Positions 1-9,440 are shown, numbered from the stretch's first letter. The stretch is 64,000 nucleotides of DNA from an uncultured Acidobacteriota bacterium (GCA_951812665.1 CATOST010000016.1:62001-126000), one strand, 5' to 3'. Notes: a model not told the origin generated them from the letters alone. Numbers and translations: made by a program.

Positions 1-1388
1 TCCAGATGGTGCGCCGAGACCGGGAGTCCCTGCCCAAGACCCGGCGGATCGAGATCAACAATCGGATTCGCGAGGTGGTGAAGGGGATCCTTCCCTTCCA
101 TCCCACCGCCGCCCAGAAGAGAGTGGTGGGCGAGATCGTCGGCGATCTGCGCAGCGGCAACGTCATGAGGCGGCTGCTCCATGGAGACGTGGGCTCGGGC
201 AAGACCATTGTTGCCCTCCAGGCCATGGTGGTAGTGCTGGAGAATGGATTCCAGGCCGCGCTGATGGCGCCGACGGAGATCCTGGCCGAGCAGCACTTCC
301 GAACCCTGTCCCGTTTTCTGCGGAGCACCGATTACCGGTTGGCGCTGCTCACGGGTCGGGTCCGTGGCAAACGGCGCCGGGAGATCTTGGAGCAGATCCG
401 GTCGGGTGGCGTCCAACTCGTCATCGGGACCCACGCCCTGCTCGAGGCCCCGGTCCGGTTTCGGGATCTGGGTCTGGCGGTGATCGACGAGCAACACCGT
501 TTCGGAGTTCTGCAAAGGTCCCGGCTCATGGGGAAGGGGGATCAGCCCGACGTGTTGATCATGACGGCCACGCCGATTCCCAGGAGCCTGGCCTTGACGG
601 TCTACGGCGATCTGGACCTCTCGGTGCTGGACGAGCTGCCTCCGGGACGGCAACCGGTCGAGACGGTCCTCTGTTCGGAGCGGGACCGGAACCGGGTCTA
701 CGAACTCCTGAAGCGGGAACTGGCCCAGGGCCGGCAAGCGTTTGTGGTGTATCCGTTGATCGAGGAATCGGACAAGCTGGAACTGCGCGCCGCCGAGGAG
801 ATGACCGGGCAGCTCCGGGAAGTGTTCCCGGGCTCTGGCGTGGGTCTGATCCACGGACGTCTCAAGGGCGAGGAGAAGGATGCGCAGATGGAGGCCCTGC
901 GCGACGGAACGATACAGATCCTGGTCGCGACGACGGTCGTGGAGGTCGGCCTGGATGTTCCCAACGCGACCGTTATGGTGGTGGAGCATGCCGACCGTTT
1001 CGGCCTCTCCCAACTCCACCAGTTGCGGGGCCGAATCGGGCGCGGAAGCCACCAGGGGACCTGTGTCCTCATGACCGGCGACGCTCGATCCGAGAATGCC
1101 TTCCGCCGCTTGGATATCATGTGCCGGACTTCCGACGGCTTCCGCATCGCCGAGGAGGACCTGGAGATTCGAGGCCCGGGGGAGTTCGTGGGGACCCGGC
1201 AGTCGGGGGTTCCCCAGTTCCAGTTCGGCAACATCGTCCGGGACCGCCGCCTGCTGGAGTTGGCGGCCGAGGAGGCTCGGGACCATTTGGCCCGTCTGAC
1301 CAAGGGCGCAAGGGGAGAGGTTAAGGACCATATGACCCGGTTGGCGGACCAGTGGCGGAGTCGATTCGGCCTCTTCGACGTGGGTTGA
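1..1388 (+). CDS. recG: ATP-dependent DNA helicase RecG, 3' part
   Basis: This is the C-terminal two thirds of RecG, the branched-DNA helicase that regresses stalled forks and processes Holliday junctions. The start lies upstream of the window; about 460 of roughly 690 residues are visible. Counting from the first Met in the window (position 6), the Walker A motif GDVGSGKT is at 60-67, the Walker B box DEQH at 161-164 and the motif TATP at 187-190. The second RecA-like domain ends with the GRIGRG arginine-finger motif, followed by the RecG-typical wedge-linked C-terminus. The stop is 17 bp before rsmD, so the two are probably cotranscribed. Identification is secure. Confidence 0.96.
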   Translation, partial: QMVRRDRESLPKTRRIEINNRIREVVKGILPFHPTAAQKRVVGEIVGDLRSGNVMRRLLHGDVGSGKTIVALQAMVVVLENGFQAALMAPTEILAEQHFRTLSRFLRSTDYRLALLTGRVRGKRRREILEQIRSGGVQLVIGTHALLEAPVRFRDLGLAVIDEQHRFGVLQRSRLMGKGDQPDVLIMTATPIPRSLALTVYGDLDLSVLDELPPGRQPVETVLCSERDRNRVYELLKRELAQGRQAFVVYPLIEESDKLELRAAEEMTGQLREVFPGSGVGLIHGRLKGEEKDAQMEALRDGTIQILVATTVVEVGLDVPNATVMVVEHADRFGLSQLHQLRGRIGRGSHQGTCVLMTGDARSENAFRRLDIMCRTSDGFRIAEEDLEIRGPGEFVGTRQSGVPQFQFGNIVRDRRLLELAAEEARDHLARLTKGARGEVKDHMTRLADQWRSRFGLFDVG

Positions 1389-1405
1389 TTCCGGATTCGA
1401 CGGAC

Positions 1406-1948
1406 ATGAGGATCATCGCAGGAAGATTCCGGGGGAAGAAGCTGGCCAGTTTTCGGGCCGACATCCGGCCCACTACGGACCGGGCCCGGGAGACCCTCTT
1501 CAATATCGTTCGGGATCGAGTCCCCGGTTCCGTCTGGCTCGACCTGTTCACGGGGTCGGGAGCCGTGGGAATCGAGGCCATCAGCCGGGGTGCCCGGTAC
1601 GTCATCTTCAACGACCGGAATCGAGAGTCCACCACGCTGGTCCGGAAGAATCTGGCCCGTTGCCGCGTGGAGGAGGGGGTCGAGATTCACCAGAAAGATT
1701 CCTTTACCCTCCTGAGGAATCTCCGGCCTCCCACCGTCGACTTCATCTTTCTGGACCCGCCCTACAAGTTCAAACGCCACGCCAAGCTTCTGGAGAGGCT
1801 CTCGGCCATGCCCTGGATGCGCCCGGAGAGCACCATCGTCCTGGAGGTGTTCAAGAAGACTCCGCGTCCGGAAACGACCTCCCGGGTCACTTGGACCCGT
1901 ACGGTGCGGGTCGGCGACAACAAGCTTCTCTTCTACTCACTGCCGTGA
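1406..1948 (+). CDS. rsmD: 16S rRNA (guanine(966)-N(2))-methyltransferase RsmD
   Basis: This 180-residue SAM-dependent methyltransferase of the RsmD family modifies a guanine of 16S rRNA in the small subunit. The SAM-binding motif DLFTGSGAVGIEA is at 46-58 and the catalytic DPPY motif at 117-120, both characteristic of N6/N2 base methylases. The open frame extends 18 codons upstream to 1352 inside recG. The ATG at 1406 is preferred because the family starts with MRIIAG, exactly as seen here. In many bacteria rsmD lies next to coaD; here coaD is 0.9 kb downstream, with a sigma-factor gene on the other strand between them. Confidence 0.94.
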   Translation: MRIIAGRFRGKKLASFRADIRPTTDRARETLFNIVRDRVPGSVWLDLFTGSGAVGIEAISRGARYVIFNDRNRESTTLVRKNLARCRVEEGVEIHQKDSFTLLRNLRPPTVDFIFLDPPYKFKRHAKLLERLSAMPWMRPESTIVLEVFKKTPRPETTSRVTWTRTVRVGDNKLLFYSLP

Positions 1949-2006
1949 GAACCGCGGGAACCGGGCACCGGAGCGACGGACGAAAAGGGAATTGCCCCTG
2001 AAGTTG

Positions 2007-2573
2007 TCACTTCGTCCTTCGACCCAGGTTCACGTACTCGTGATAGAGGCGCCTGATCTTGAGCCGGCGGCGCAATCGTTCGACGCCGGCCAGCATACGG
2101 CTGCGCAGGGTGCTGTAGGGAATTCCCTTGATCCGGCAGAGATCCTTCAGCTTCATGTCTCGCGGTCCCATGATCATCCAGATCGCTTCCTGCTGAACGC
2201 CCGGAAGGTCGGACATAGCCACCGTGATCTCCCGGAGAATGGCACGTCTGAGACGCTGCCGTTCTTGTTGCAGCAGGAGCGTGAGGGGGTCGGAAGAGCC
2301 GGGTTGGCTGGGAAGCGAGACCTCTCCCGATTCCTCCGGAAGAGGAAGGTAGGTGCGGCGCCGGGAGGCGCGGTAGCGGTCGATGCTGGCGTTGAAAACG
2401 GACCGGCGCAGGTAGCGGTAGGTTTCCAGCTCGTCAGGAAAGCTCCGTCCCGAGGCCAGCACCTGGGAAAGAGCGTCCTGGAGTATGTCCTCCACGCGTG
2501 CGTCGTCAAACAGAAAGCTCCGAACAATGGAGCGAAGAGCGGTGTGCTTTTCTCGCCAAACCCGTTCCAGCAT
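2007..2573 (-). CDS. ECF-like RNA polymerase sigma factor
   Basis: A 188-residue protein with the two-domain layout of extracytoplasmic-function sigma factors. An N-terminal sigma-2 region (about 10-70) contains an acidic DARVEDILQDAL segment and the basic RYRASRRR stretch, and a C-terminal sigma-4 region (about 105-170) has a helix-turn-helix, LCRIKGIPYSTLRSRM. Between them is a Pro/Ser-rich linker. It converges on rsmD with 58 bp between the stops. No anti-sigma factor lies beside it, so its signal is unknown. A good sigma-70-type promoter sits about 90 bp upstream. Sigma class is confident; the ECF subgroup cannot be assigned by eye. Confidence 0.82.
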   Translation of the reverse strand: MLERVWREKHTALRSIVRSFLFDDARVEDILQDALSQVLASGRSFPDELETYRYLRRSVFNASIDRYRASRRRTYLPLPEESGEVSLPSQPGSSDPLTLLLQQERQRLRRAILREITVAMSDLPGVQQEAIWMIMGPRDMKLKDLCRIKGIPYSTLRSRMLAGVERLRRRLKIRRLYHEYVNLGRRTK

Positions 2574-2665
2574 GCGGTATTCACCCGCTTCGCAGAAACG
2601 GAAATCAGCAAAACACTGCAGGCCGGTCAGGGGGTGGGAAGGGCCTGCAGCGAAACAGGCGCGCT

Positions 2666-2695
2666 ATTTTAGGGACTCGATCCCGCCGCTGTCAA
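2666..2695 (-). promoter_or_regulatory. Sigma-70-type promoter of the ECF-like sigma gene
   Basis: Read on the minus strand, TTGACA (2695-2690) is followed by an 18-bp spacer and TAAAAT (2671-2666). This is a near-consensus promoter, with a predicted start near 2659 and an 86-nt leader before the sigma-factor ORF. Called from sequence only. Confidence 0.55.
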
Positions 2696-2842
2696 ATCGT
2701 GTTCGGCCGGCAAGAGTCCGGCGGCGCACGGGTCCCTTCAGGCAACGCTCGCCTCATCCTTCTCCTCGATTCGAGATACTCGGTGGTCGTCCCCGCCGCG
2801 GTTGTCATTCGAGCAGGGCCTGCGTAACATGATGCGGATCTC

Positions 2843-3328
2843 ATGGCGGAGCCGGTAATTGCCATCTATCCGGGATCCTTCGATCCCGTGACCAACGGTC
2901 ATCTCGACATCATCCGCAGGAGCGGGTCCGTCTTCGACACGGTGATCGTGGCGGTTCTGCAAAACCTGGAGAAGAAACCCCTTTTCAGCGCCGAGGAACG
3001 ACTTGGGATCCTGCGGGAAGTCACCGGCTCGTGGGAAAATGTCAAGGTCGATTCCTTCGACGGCCTCTTGGTGAGTTATGCGGTCGAAAAGGGTGCCCGG
3101 GTTATCGTCCGGGGCATCCGGGCCGTCACCGATTACGAATATGAATTTCAGATGGCCCTGATGAACCGGAGGATGGAGTCTTCCATCGAAACCATATTCA
3201 TGCTGCCCTCTTCCGAGTACTCGTACCTGAGTTCCAGCCTGATCAAGGAGGTCTACGCCTTGGGAGGGGATATCACGGGCCTGGTGCCTGAGGTCGTAGA
3301 GTCCAGTCTGCGCGGTTTGGACGGATAA
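2843..3328 (+). CDS. coaD: Phosphopantetheine adenylyltransferase
   Basis: CoaD transfers AMP from ATP to 4'-phosphopantetheine, the penultimate step of coenzyme A synthesis in the cytoplasm. The 161-residue length matches the family. The nucleotidyltransferase signature PGSFDPVTNGH is at 10-20 with the TxGH catalytic element at 17-20. RGIRAVTDYEYE follows at 90-101 and the C-terminal SSSLIKEV helix at about 130-137. The gene starts 270 bp from the divergent sigma factor and is followed after 48 bp by an M23 peptidase gene in the same direction. Identification is secure. Confidence 0.96.
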   Translation: MAEPVIAIYPGSFDPVTNGHLDIIRRSGSVFDTVIVAVLQNLEKKPLFSAEERLGILREVTGSWENVKVDSFDGLLVSYAVEKGARVIVRGIRAVTDYEYEFQMALMNRRMESSIETIFMLPSSEYSYLSSSLIKEVYALGGDITGLVPEVVESSLRGLDG

Positions 3329-3376
3329 AGGAAACATCTGGTAGAGTTCGGGTCTTGCAACGAAGGGGGTAGTCCT

Positions 3377-4666
3377 GTGCGTCCGATAAAGAGCAGGTTC
3401 GGTCTTGGCCTTTTGGCCGTATTCTCGGTTCTGGCGATCCTGGCGGTCCTGACCTTGTGGCCCCGAGTCGATCTGAAGGAATTCCGGGCATTCTCGTCTA
3501 CGGCACCGAAGCAGGTGTCGGAGTCCGTCAATCAGCTTCCCGATCCCGACCCGGTGACAGTTCGCAGGACAGGCATCCCACGCGGCGCCACCTTGGCGAC
3601 CGTCCTGCGGGATTTCGACGTGTCCGGTTCGGAGATCTACCGCTTGGTGGAGGATACCCGTCCCGTTTACAACCTGGACCGGGTGCGGCCGGGAAACCGC
3701 CTGGTGCTGGAGCTGGAAATCGACGGATCGTTTCGGAGCGTCCGCTACGACATCGACGAAGAGGAGTATCTGGTGGTCCGCCAGGAGCGCGACCGTTACG
3801 TGGCGACTCGTCACAAGTACGACTTCCAGCTCGAGGAAGAACGGGTCTTCGGGGAGATCCGGACCAACCTGTCCCACGCCCTCGTCTCCCAAGGTGAGCA
3901 GTACGGCCTCGTGATCAAGGTCCTGGATATTCTTGGCTGGGACCTCGACTTCACTCAGCTGCAGCCCCAGGATTCCATCACCTTGCTGGTGGAGAAAAAG
4001 TACCGGGCCGGCCGTTTCGTCAAGTACGGCGATGTGCTGGCCGTCCGCTTCGACCAGATGGACAGGAGCCTCTTCGGGTTCCTGTTCCCTGATCCGGTGA
4101 CGGGCAAGGAGGATTACTTCGACGAGGAGGGGAACTCCCTGCGGAAAGCGTTCCTCAGGGTGCCTTTCAAGTTCGATCCCCGCATCACTTCAGGCTTCTC
4201 CTATTCCCGATACCATCCCGTTCTGAAGCGGCGGCGCCCGCACCTGGGAGTCGATTACGGCGCTCCCACCGGCACCGAGGTGCTCTCGGTTGCTTCCGGG
4301 ACCATCTCATTCGCCGGCCGCAACGGGGGATACGGGAAGATGGTGAGGGTCCAGCACGGACAGTATTCCACCAGCTACGCGCATCTGTCCCGAATCCAGG
4401 TTCGCCGCGGCCAGCGCGTGGAGCAGGGGGACGTCATCGGGAGAGTCGGATCCACCGGCCTCTCTACGGGCCCCCACCTGGACTATCGGATCCAGGATCG
4501 GAGCGGCCGGTATCTGAATCCCGCCAAACTCAGATTTCCCCCGGAGAAACCGGTGGCTCCTCAACATCTGGATGCTTTTCGGGCCGTGCGAAGCGGTCTG
4601 ATCCAGCGTCTGAGTTCATTTCCCGCCTACGCCAAATATTTCACCCGCAAGGCCAAGAGCGGTTAG
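3377..4666 (+). CDS. M23 family membrane-anchored metallopeptidase
   Basis: A 429-residue LytM/M23 endopeptidase, probably acting on peptidoglycan cross-links in the periplasm. One N-terminal membrane segment (about 8-27) serves as an anchor or uncleaved signal. Residues about 60-260 resemble the OapA/LysM-like and beta-rich linker found in MepM-type proteins. The C-terminal peptidase domain has the zinc ligands H289 and D293 (HLGVD), H336 (YAHLS) and H367 (GPHLD). All ligands are present, so it should be an active enzyme rather than an EnvC-type activator. The start is GTG at 3377, preceded by a purine-rich gaaggggg sequence. Confidence 0.88.
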   Translation: MRPIKSRFGLGLLAVFSVLAILAVLTLWPRVDLKEFRAFSSTAPKQVSESVNQLPDPDPVTVRRTGIPRGATLATVLRDFDVSGSEIYRLVEDTRPVYNLDRVRPGNRLVLELEIDGSFRSVRYDIDEEEYLVVRQERDRYVATRHKYDFQLEEERVFGEIRTNLSHALVSQGEQYGLVIKVLDILGWDLDFTQLQPQDSITLLVEKKYRAGRFVKYGDVLAVRFDQMDRSLFGFLFPDPVTGKEDYFDEEGNSLRKAFLRVPFKFDPRITSGFSYSRYHPVLKRRRPHLGVDYGAPTGTEVLSVASGTISFAGRNGGYGKMVRVQHGQYSTSYAHLSRIQVRRGQRVEQGDVIGRVGSTGLSTGPHLDYRIQDRSGRYLNPAKLRFPPEKPVAPQHLDAFRAVRSGLIQRLSSFPAYAKYFTRKAKSG

Positions 4667-4727
4667 GTCCCAGGTTGGATCCGCTTCGTGCAGGAGCGTC
4701 ACGCTTCCGGCAGTACCGACCAGCGAG

Positions 4728-6869
4728 CTAACGTAACCGCTCACCGGCGCCGTCGGCCGGTTCGACGACTGTGACTTTCATCCCGGAAAGGGTCTTCAGA
4801 AGATCGGGCAGGTCGTATTTCTGCAACGACGCGTGGACCGTGTTCACCAACTGGTTGACGGGCACCTCGGTCTGAATCACGTCGGACCAGGACGCCAGCG
4901 ACCGGCGCAGCTCCAGTGAGTCGAACAGCGCCGGCTCCAGAGCCGCGGCGTGGAGGGCGGCGGGTCCGGCCTCACCGATGCCCACCAAGTGAACTCCGCG
5001 TGCCGTGCCGGACCCCGGGGCGGACGCCATTTTGCGGGCGATCACCAGAATTTCCTCGGCCCGCATCCCCAGGTAGGATCGGCCCAGCATGTAGGCCATG
5101 TAGAATTCTTCCCAGTCCGGTCCGAACAGCGGGCCGTAGCCCCACTTGCCCTTGGCCGGCTCCGTCTCTCCCACGCCCCGCAGATCGACGGCCAGGACCT
5201 CACGCCCCTCCAGCACCTGCTTCTCGATGGGACCGCCCGGCCCGGCATCCACCTGCTTGCCCTGGCCGTGAAGGTACAGGATCAGGTCGCGGCCGCCGGC
5301 ATCGGGCACGAAGCGCAGGGCGGGGAGCCGGATGCCCGGCTCCGGGTGCAGGACCAGCTTTTGAATCGTGTACCCGGGTCGGCTCAGGATTCCCTTGTCT
5401 TCCGTCGTCAGGGGGGGCAGTTCGTGAAGGCGGCGGATTCCCGCCAGGCGCCGGACCTCATCCAGCGCTTCGTCTCTCGGAGTCCGCTTCCAGTAGGCGC
5501 GCCTCAGAACGGCAAGCTCCTCTTCCCGTTCCCGATTGAACTGGAAGACGGAGCGAACGCCCTCCATGAGCTGCACCTGGCCGCGGGGGCTGCACTGGAT
5601 CACGGGAAGGCGAACCCGGTTGAACTCGCTGTAGTCCGCCCCTTGGGCCACGATGAACTCCTGCGTGGACCCTTCATCCTCACTCAGGAGAGGAGAATCG
5701 TCCTCCCGGAGGTCGTCGTCGATCCCCAGCAGCCAGCGCCGCATCCAGCGCGCCATCCCCTCCCGCAGGGGGCGGAAGAAGCCGTGGGTCACATCGGCTT
5801 CGACCAAGTCCACCCGTTCCGGGTAACCCAGGCGTCCGTAGAAGCGCTTGGCCTCCCTCAGGGTCCGCCACGATCCCGAGATGTCGAACACTTCGTCGCG
5901 GGTCGCGGCACAGATGAGGGTTGGTTTCGGCGCCCGGATCATGAGGTAGTCGGCGTGGCCCAGGCCCTGGGCGATTTCACCGTACACTTGCTGCTCCGAG
6001 TCGCCTGGCCCGTTCGTGTGCAGCAACTCCTTCACGTGAGTGACGTAGCACGATGGCGCGGCGCAGGCGATACGCTCGTCCAGGGCCATGAGGAGAGTGG
6101 TCACCAGTCCGCCCCCCGAGTTCCCCGTAAGTCCGATCCGATCCGGATCGATCTCTTCACGGCTCGTCAGATAGTCGAGACTCCTGATTCCGTCCCAGAT
6201 CCGGTAGGTGGCGGCGCTGAGGCCCAGAGGAATGGAGTTCACCGCCACCAACATGTGCTCGATGCCGTTCTCGAAGCGGGGCCTGCCGCCGGGATCGAGA
6301 AGCTGGTGGCGTTCCCCCTGGCCGATGGGGTCGTAGCACAACGCCGCCATGCCCCCTTTGGCCAGGAGGACACCGGCTCGCTGGTACATTTCCGAAGACT
6401 TGGCGTTGGGAGCGTGCCCACAGGCGATCAGGACTCCGGGATAGGGGGGTGGCCCCTCCGGCAGGTAGAGGAGCGCTGTGACATAGTGCCCGGGACGGCT
6501 CTGATACACGACGCGTTCGACGCTGTAGCCGTCGCGCTGGTGGCGGGCCACGACGCGAGCCTCAAGTGGCGTCCTTTCGGGAAAGTCCCCGAGCTGGGCT
6601 CGCAGGAATTCCCGCATGCGTTGCTGGTGCTCCCGCATCTGCCCGGGCGTCTTGAGTTCCTCGAACGCCGCTTCGCGCCGCTGGAACGCCTGCTCGGCCT
6701 GGTCCAGCAGATGGCGGCGAACCATCTTCCTGGTCTCCACCTGGTTGATCCTTTCGGGGAGAACGCGCAGAGTTTGGGAGGCCTCGGATGGGTTGACGGA
6801 GCACATACAGGGTATCCAGATCGATATCAGGAGCTTGGAAAAGGGTTTCATTTTCGTCAAATGGCTCAT
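4728..6869 (-). CDS. Secreted two-domain alpha/beta hydrolase (acetyl xylan esterase-like)
   Basis: A 713-residue exported hydrolase. An N-terminal signal region (about 7-30, hydrophobic core LLISIWIPCMC) is followed by an alpha/beta-hydrolase domain with the nucleophile elbow GNSGGG at 249-254 (S251). A downstream acidic residue in RDEVFD and a histidine in VTHGFF complete a plausible triad. A second half (about 510-713) repeats hydrolase-fold elements (YLHGQGK, VDLRGVGE) but shows no obvious catalytic triad. This layout is common in large esterases of environmental bacteria annotated as acetyl xylan esterase; the substrate is unknown. ATG 6851 is an alternative start that gives a more standard signal peptide. 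It diverges from the M14 peptidase gene with 67 bp between them. Confidence 0.75.
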   Translation of the reverse strand: MSHLTKMKPFSKLLISIWIPCMCSVNPSEASQTLRVLPERINQVETRKMVRRHLLDQAEQAFQRREAAFEELKTPGQMREHQQRMREFLRAQLGDFPERTPLEARVVARHQRDGYSVERVVYQSRPGHYVTALLYLPEGPPPYPGVLIACGHAPNAKSSEMYQRAGVLLAKGGMAALCYDPIGQGERHQLLDPGGRPRFENGIEHMLVAVNSIPLGLSAATYRIWDGIRSLDYLTSREEIDPDRIGLTGNSGGGLVTTLLMALDERIACAAPSCYVTHVKELLHTNGPGDSEQQVYGEIAQGLGHADYLMIRAPKPTLICAATRDEVFDISGSWRTLREAKRFYGRLGYPERVDLVEADVTHGFFRPLREGMARWMRRWLLGIDDDLREDDSPLLSEDEGSTQEFIVAQGADYSEFNRVRLPVIQCSPRGQVQLMEGVRSVFQFNREREEELAVLRRAYWKRTPRDEALDEVRRLAGIRRLHELPPLTTEDKGILSRPGYTIQKLVLHPEPGIRLPALRFVPDAGGRDLILYLHGQGKQVDAGPGGPIEKQVLEGREVLAVDLRGVGETEPAKGKWGYGPLFGPDWEEFYMAYMLGRSYLGMRAEEILVIARKMASAPGSGTARGVHLVGIGEAGPAALHAAALEPALFDSLELRRSLASWSDVIQTEVPVNQLVNTVHASLQKYDLPDLLKTLSGMKVTVVEPADGAGERLR

Positions 6870-6936
6870 TAGCGGAAGTTTATTCGGAAGCGAGGACGCT
6901 CGGCCAGTCCGGTCCCGCGTCAGGAGGTGGATTCGT

Positions 6937-8589
6937 ATGAAGAAGATTTCTTTATTCCTGGTGGTGGCACTGTCCCTTGTCTCCGGCGGGTTGCCGGCGA
7001 GTCAGGATTCGGCGCCTGATCTGGGTCAGGTGCTGGCCGGACTGCCCCAACCCTGGAAGCAGAAGATGCATCGCATCACGCTCCGGGAGTACGAGGCGAC
7101 GTTGGACTACTGGTCCGAACGTCACCCCGGGATTCTCCGGGTGGTACGAGTGGGCGAGTCGGTGGAGAAGATGCCCATCTTTCTTCTCAGGATCACCGAT
7201 TCGGCCGTGCCCGACGAAGACAAACAAGTGTGCCTCGTCACCGCACTCCACGGGGGTCCCGAACGTTCCGGCACCACCACCATTCTGCATCTGGCCGAAT
7301 GGCTCCTCGGCGACAGCGATGAAGCCGCTGAAACCCGCCGCCGGCAGGTCCTGCTTCTGATGCCCATCGTGAATCCTTACGCCTTCTTCGTGAGCGATCG
7401 CTTCGGCACGTCTCAGGGGATGAATCCCTATGGAGGGGGTGACCGCAACTGGGACCTGGAGAACCTCTCCTTCAAGCAGTTGGAGGAGGTTCCGGAGATC
7501 CGGGCGGTCTTTTCCGTGGTGGACCGCTACCGTCCGGAGGTCCACGCCGACGTCCATGGCACCGGCCTCCAGGAGTATCCTCAGGACCAACTGGGGGACC
7601 GGCGGTCCTATCGTGGGCAGACCATGTTCGAGTCCACCGGATCCGCCTACTCCAACTTTCTGCTGCGTCCCTGGGACCCCCGAATCACCGATGCCATGAT
7701 CCAGGCGGGTGTCGAAGCGGGGTACGGATCGGACCGGGCCGAGGCCGATGCCCAACGGGGATTCTGGGCTCCCGCCCTGGATCCGTTGGCCGGCCGCTTG
7801 TGGCGGGGCCGGACCCGCTTCTACACGGCCCAATATGGATACGCTCGCTACCATACCCTTCAGACCGTCCTGGAGGTGGGTTGGGAGGAAGCCGGCGCCG
7901 CCCGGCTGAAGGGGCTTCTGCGGATCGGAAACGGATCCTGGCAGGGCCAGCCCATCTCCGGCTATCCGGTGAACCGGGTCAAGTCGTTCACCGGGCACTA
8001 CGTCACGGCCTGGGGCCGGACCGCCGCCGAGCGCCGCCGGAGCCGCGTCGAACTCTGGGAGATGCAGGAGCGATTCCTGCAGGGCATCCTCTATCCTCAG
8101 ACCGAGGGCCGCGACAGTTATCTGGTGGCGGTGGACAAAGAGGCGTCCCGGATGTTGGATTCGGATCCGGAGGTCTTGCTTTCGAACCTCCGGAACCAAT
8201 CGGGAATCGATGCCGAGGCCGTTGAAACCTTCGTCCGGGCAGGCCCGGAAATCCTGGTCGCTCTGGACCGAAGAAATCAGGCCGACGCGGCCGGATCTTC
8301 CCGGATCCGCCATGGCATCGGTTTTCGGTTTCGGATCCCGTATCGCAGGCCTCAATTGGTGGACCTCCGTCTGAACGGACACGCCCTGGTCGAGAGTCCG
8401 GTCGACGGCTACCAGAGTTGGTTCGGAAACGGTTTCACCCAGGTCCAGGTCAACGTTCCGCCCGAGAAGGCGAAGGCCCTCCGGATCTTCATCCTGACCA
8501 TCGCCTACCGTCCCGACGTGACCCGAAGTTACGGTTGGACTCCCCCGCGCGAAGTGCTCAACCGAAGAGGCCGGAGTACCGAGGAATAA
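6937..8589 (+). CDS. Secreted M14 family zinc carboxypeptidase
   Basis: A 550-residue protein with a signal peptide (1-22, ending before ASQDS) and an M14 carboxypeptidase domain. Zinc ligands H105 and E109 lie in HGGPERSG and the third histidine is in HADVHG (203-207). The substrate-binding GDRNWD element is at 168-173. The region after about 330 includes a catalytic-type domain end and a beta-rich C-terminal part. The start at 6937 is fixed by a strong caggaggtgg ribosome site; the longer open frame upstream lacks one and overlaps the divergent esterase. It probably degrades peptides in the periplasm or outside the cell. Confidence 0.86.
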   Translation: MKKISLFLVVALSLVSGGLPASQDSAPDLGQVLAGLPQPWKQKMHRITLREYEATLDYWSERHPGILRVVRVGESVEKMPIFLLRITDSAVPDEDKQVCLVTALHGGPERSGTTTILHLAEWLLGDSDEAAETRRRQVLLLMPIVNPYAFFVSDRFGTSQGMNPYGGGDRNWDLENLSFKQLEEVPEIRAVFSVVDRYRPEVHADVHGTGLQEYPQDQLGDRRSYRGQTMFESTGSAYSNFLLRPWDPRITDAMIQAGVEAGYGSDRAEADAQRGFWAPALDPLAGRLWRGRTRFYTAQYGYARYHTLQTVLEVGWEEAGAARLKGLLRIGNGSWQGQPISGYPVNRVKSFTGHYVTAWGRTAAERRRSRVELWEMQERFLQGILYPQTEGRDSYLVAVDKEASRMLDSDPEVLLSNLRNQSGIDAEAVETFVRAGPEILVALDRRNQADAAGSSRIRHGIGFRFRIPYRRPQLVDLRLNGHALVESPVDGYQSWFGNGFTQVQVNVPPEKAKALRIFILTIAYRPDVTRSYGWTPPREVLNRRGRSTEE

Positions 8590-8747
8590 CAGCCCGTGGT
8601 GAAAGTCCCGCGAGCACCGAGACCGTTCCTGCGCCCGCCGGACAAGGCGCGATTCGGGTGCATACCGGGAGTATGTGCCCGAATCGCAACGCAGTCCGCC
8701 GGGATGCAGGGACGGTCGAATGCCGTGACGACTTTTGCCACGGGCTG
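8590..8747. repeat. 158-bp imperfect palindrome (long inverted repeat)
   Basis: Two arms of about 76 bp (8590-8665 and 8671-8747) are reverse complements with scattered mismatches, separated by a 5-nt loop (cggga). The best-conserved blocks are the outermost CAGCCCGTGG, an AAAGTC block, and the inner GCGATTCGGG plus CATAC, where 15 of 17 bases pair. It begins one base after the M14 peptidase stop and ends 72 bp before the end of the convergent gene. It could be a miniature inverted-repeat element or a bidirectional terminator without T-tracts. Confidence 0.75.
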
Positions 8748-8819
8748 ATAAGGAGCCTTCTCCACCGGGCCGAGGTCCAGCGGCCAGAGCGAAAATGGGA
8801 ACTGCATGGCGCCGTGGAC

Positions 8820-9437
8820 TTACCACTCGTGAGGCTTGGGCCGGGGCAGCCTGCGGCCCAAATGGGGGATCTTGATCAGGTCGAAGTCTTCCCGGATGTC
8901 GGGGCTGTTGAAATTGATCTTGTTGATCCGGTTGGCGAGGTTGTCGAAGGCCTCGCAGTCCAGAGGCTGGAGCTCGTAGCGATGGTGGGCCAGGTCGATG
9001 GTGACACGGGGGGAAGAAGGGAAGTCCTTGAGCTTGCCTTCCAGGTCGACGCCGACGAAGCTGTTTCCCAGAACCTTCAGGTAGTTGCTCTTGTAGGCAT
9101 CGCCGGGAACGCCCGTATCCAGGGCGAAGCGCTTGATGCGGGCTTCCTTTCCCTTACGGTTGAAGATGTGGATCTGATCGGGTCTCAGATCCCACTCCCC
9201 CTTGGTAAAGGTAACGATGTTCAGGATGGGAGTGATGTTTTCGTCTCGGGATCGGATCAACTCGACGGTCCAGATGTTCTCGAAGTCGACGAAGACATGG
9301 CAGGCTGAGGCCGCCGCCGATTCGTTCGTGTCCGTCGGCGACAATTGCCCGGCCACCACCGGAGCCGCCAAGACGAGGTGGAGGCCGAGCAGCAGCACGC
9401 TCAAACCAGGTCTCAGGCTGCGCAAGTGGACTCCCAT
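8820..9437 (-). CDS. Hypothetical secreted protein
   Basis: A 205-residue protein with a signal peptide (about 1-29, hydrophobic LSVLLLGLHLVLAAP, cleavage after VVAG). The mature part contains one Cys near the start and another at about 178, and is otherwise a mixed charged and beta-rich domain. I recognise no family. It lies 3 bp downstream of pyrD on the same strand, so it may be cotranscribed with pyrK-pyrD, but nothing in it suggests a role in pyrimidine synthesis. Confidence 0.62.
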   Translation of the reverse strand: MGVHLRSLRPGLSVLLLGLHLVLAAPVVAGQLSPTDTNESAAASACHVFVDFENIWTVELIRSRDENITPILNIVTFTKGEWDLRPDQIHIFNRKGKEARIKRFALDTGVPGDAYKSNYLKVLGNSFVGVDLEGKLKDFPSSPRVTIDLAHHRYELQPLDCEAFDNLANRINKINFNSPDIREDFDLIKIPHLGRRLPRPKPHEW

Positions 9438-9440
9438 GTT

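Noticed and set aside
4950-6872. 640-codon open frame opposite the esterase
   Set aside because: Shadow of the esterase gene; the minus-strand product has a signal peptide and a hydrolase nucleophile motif.
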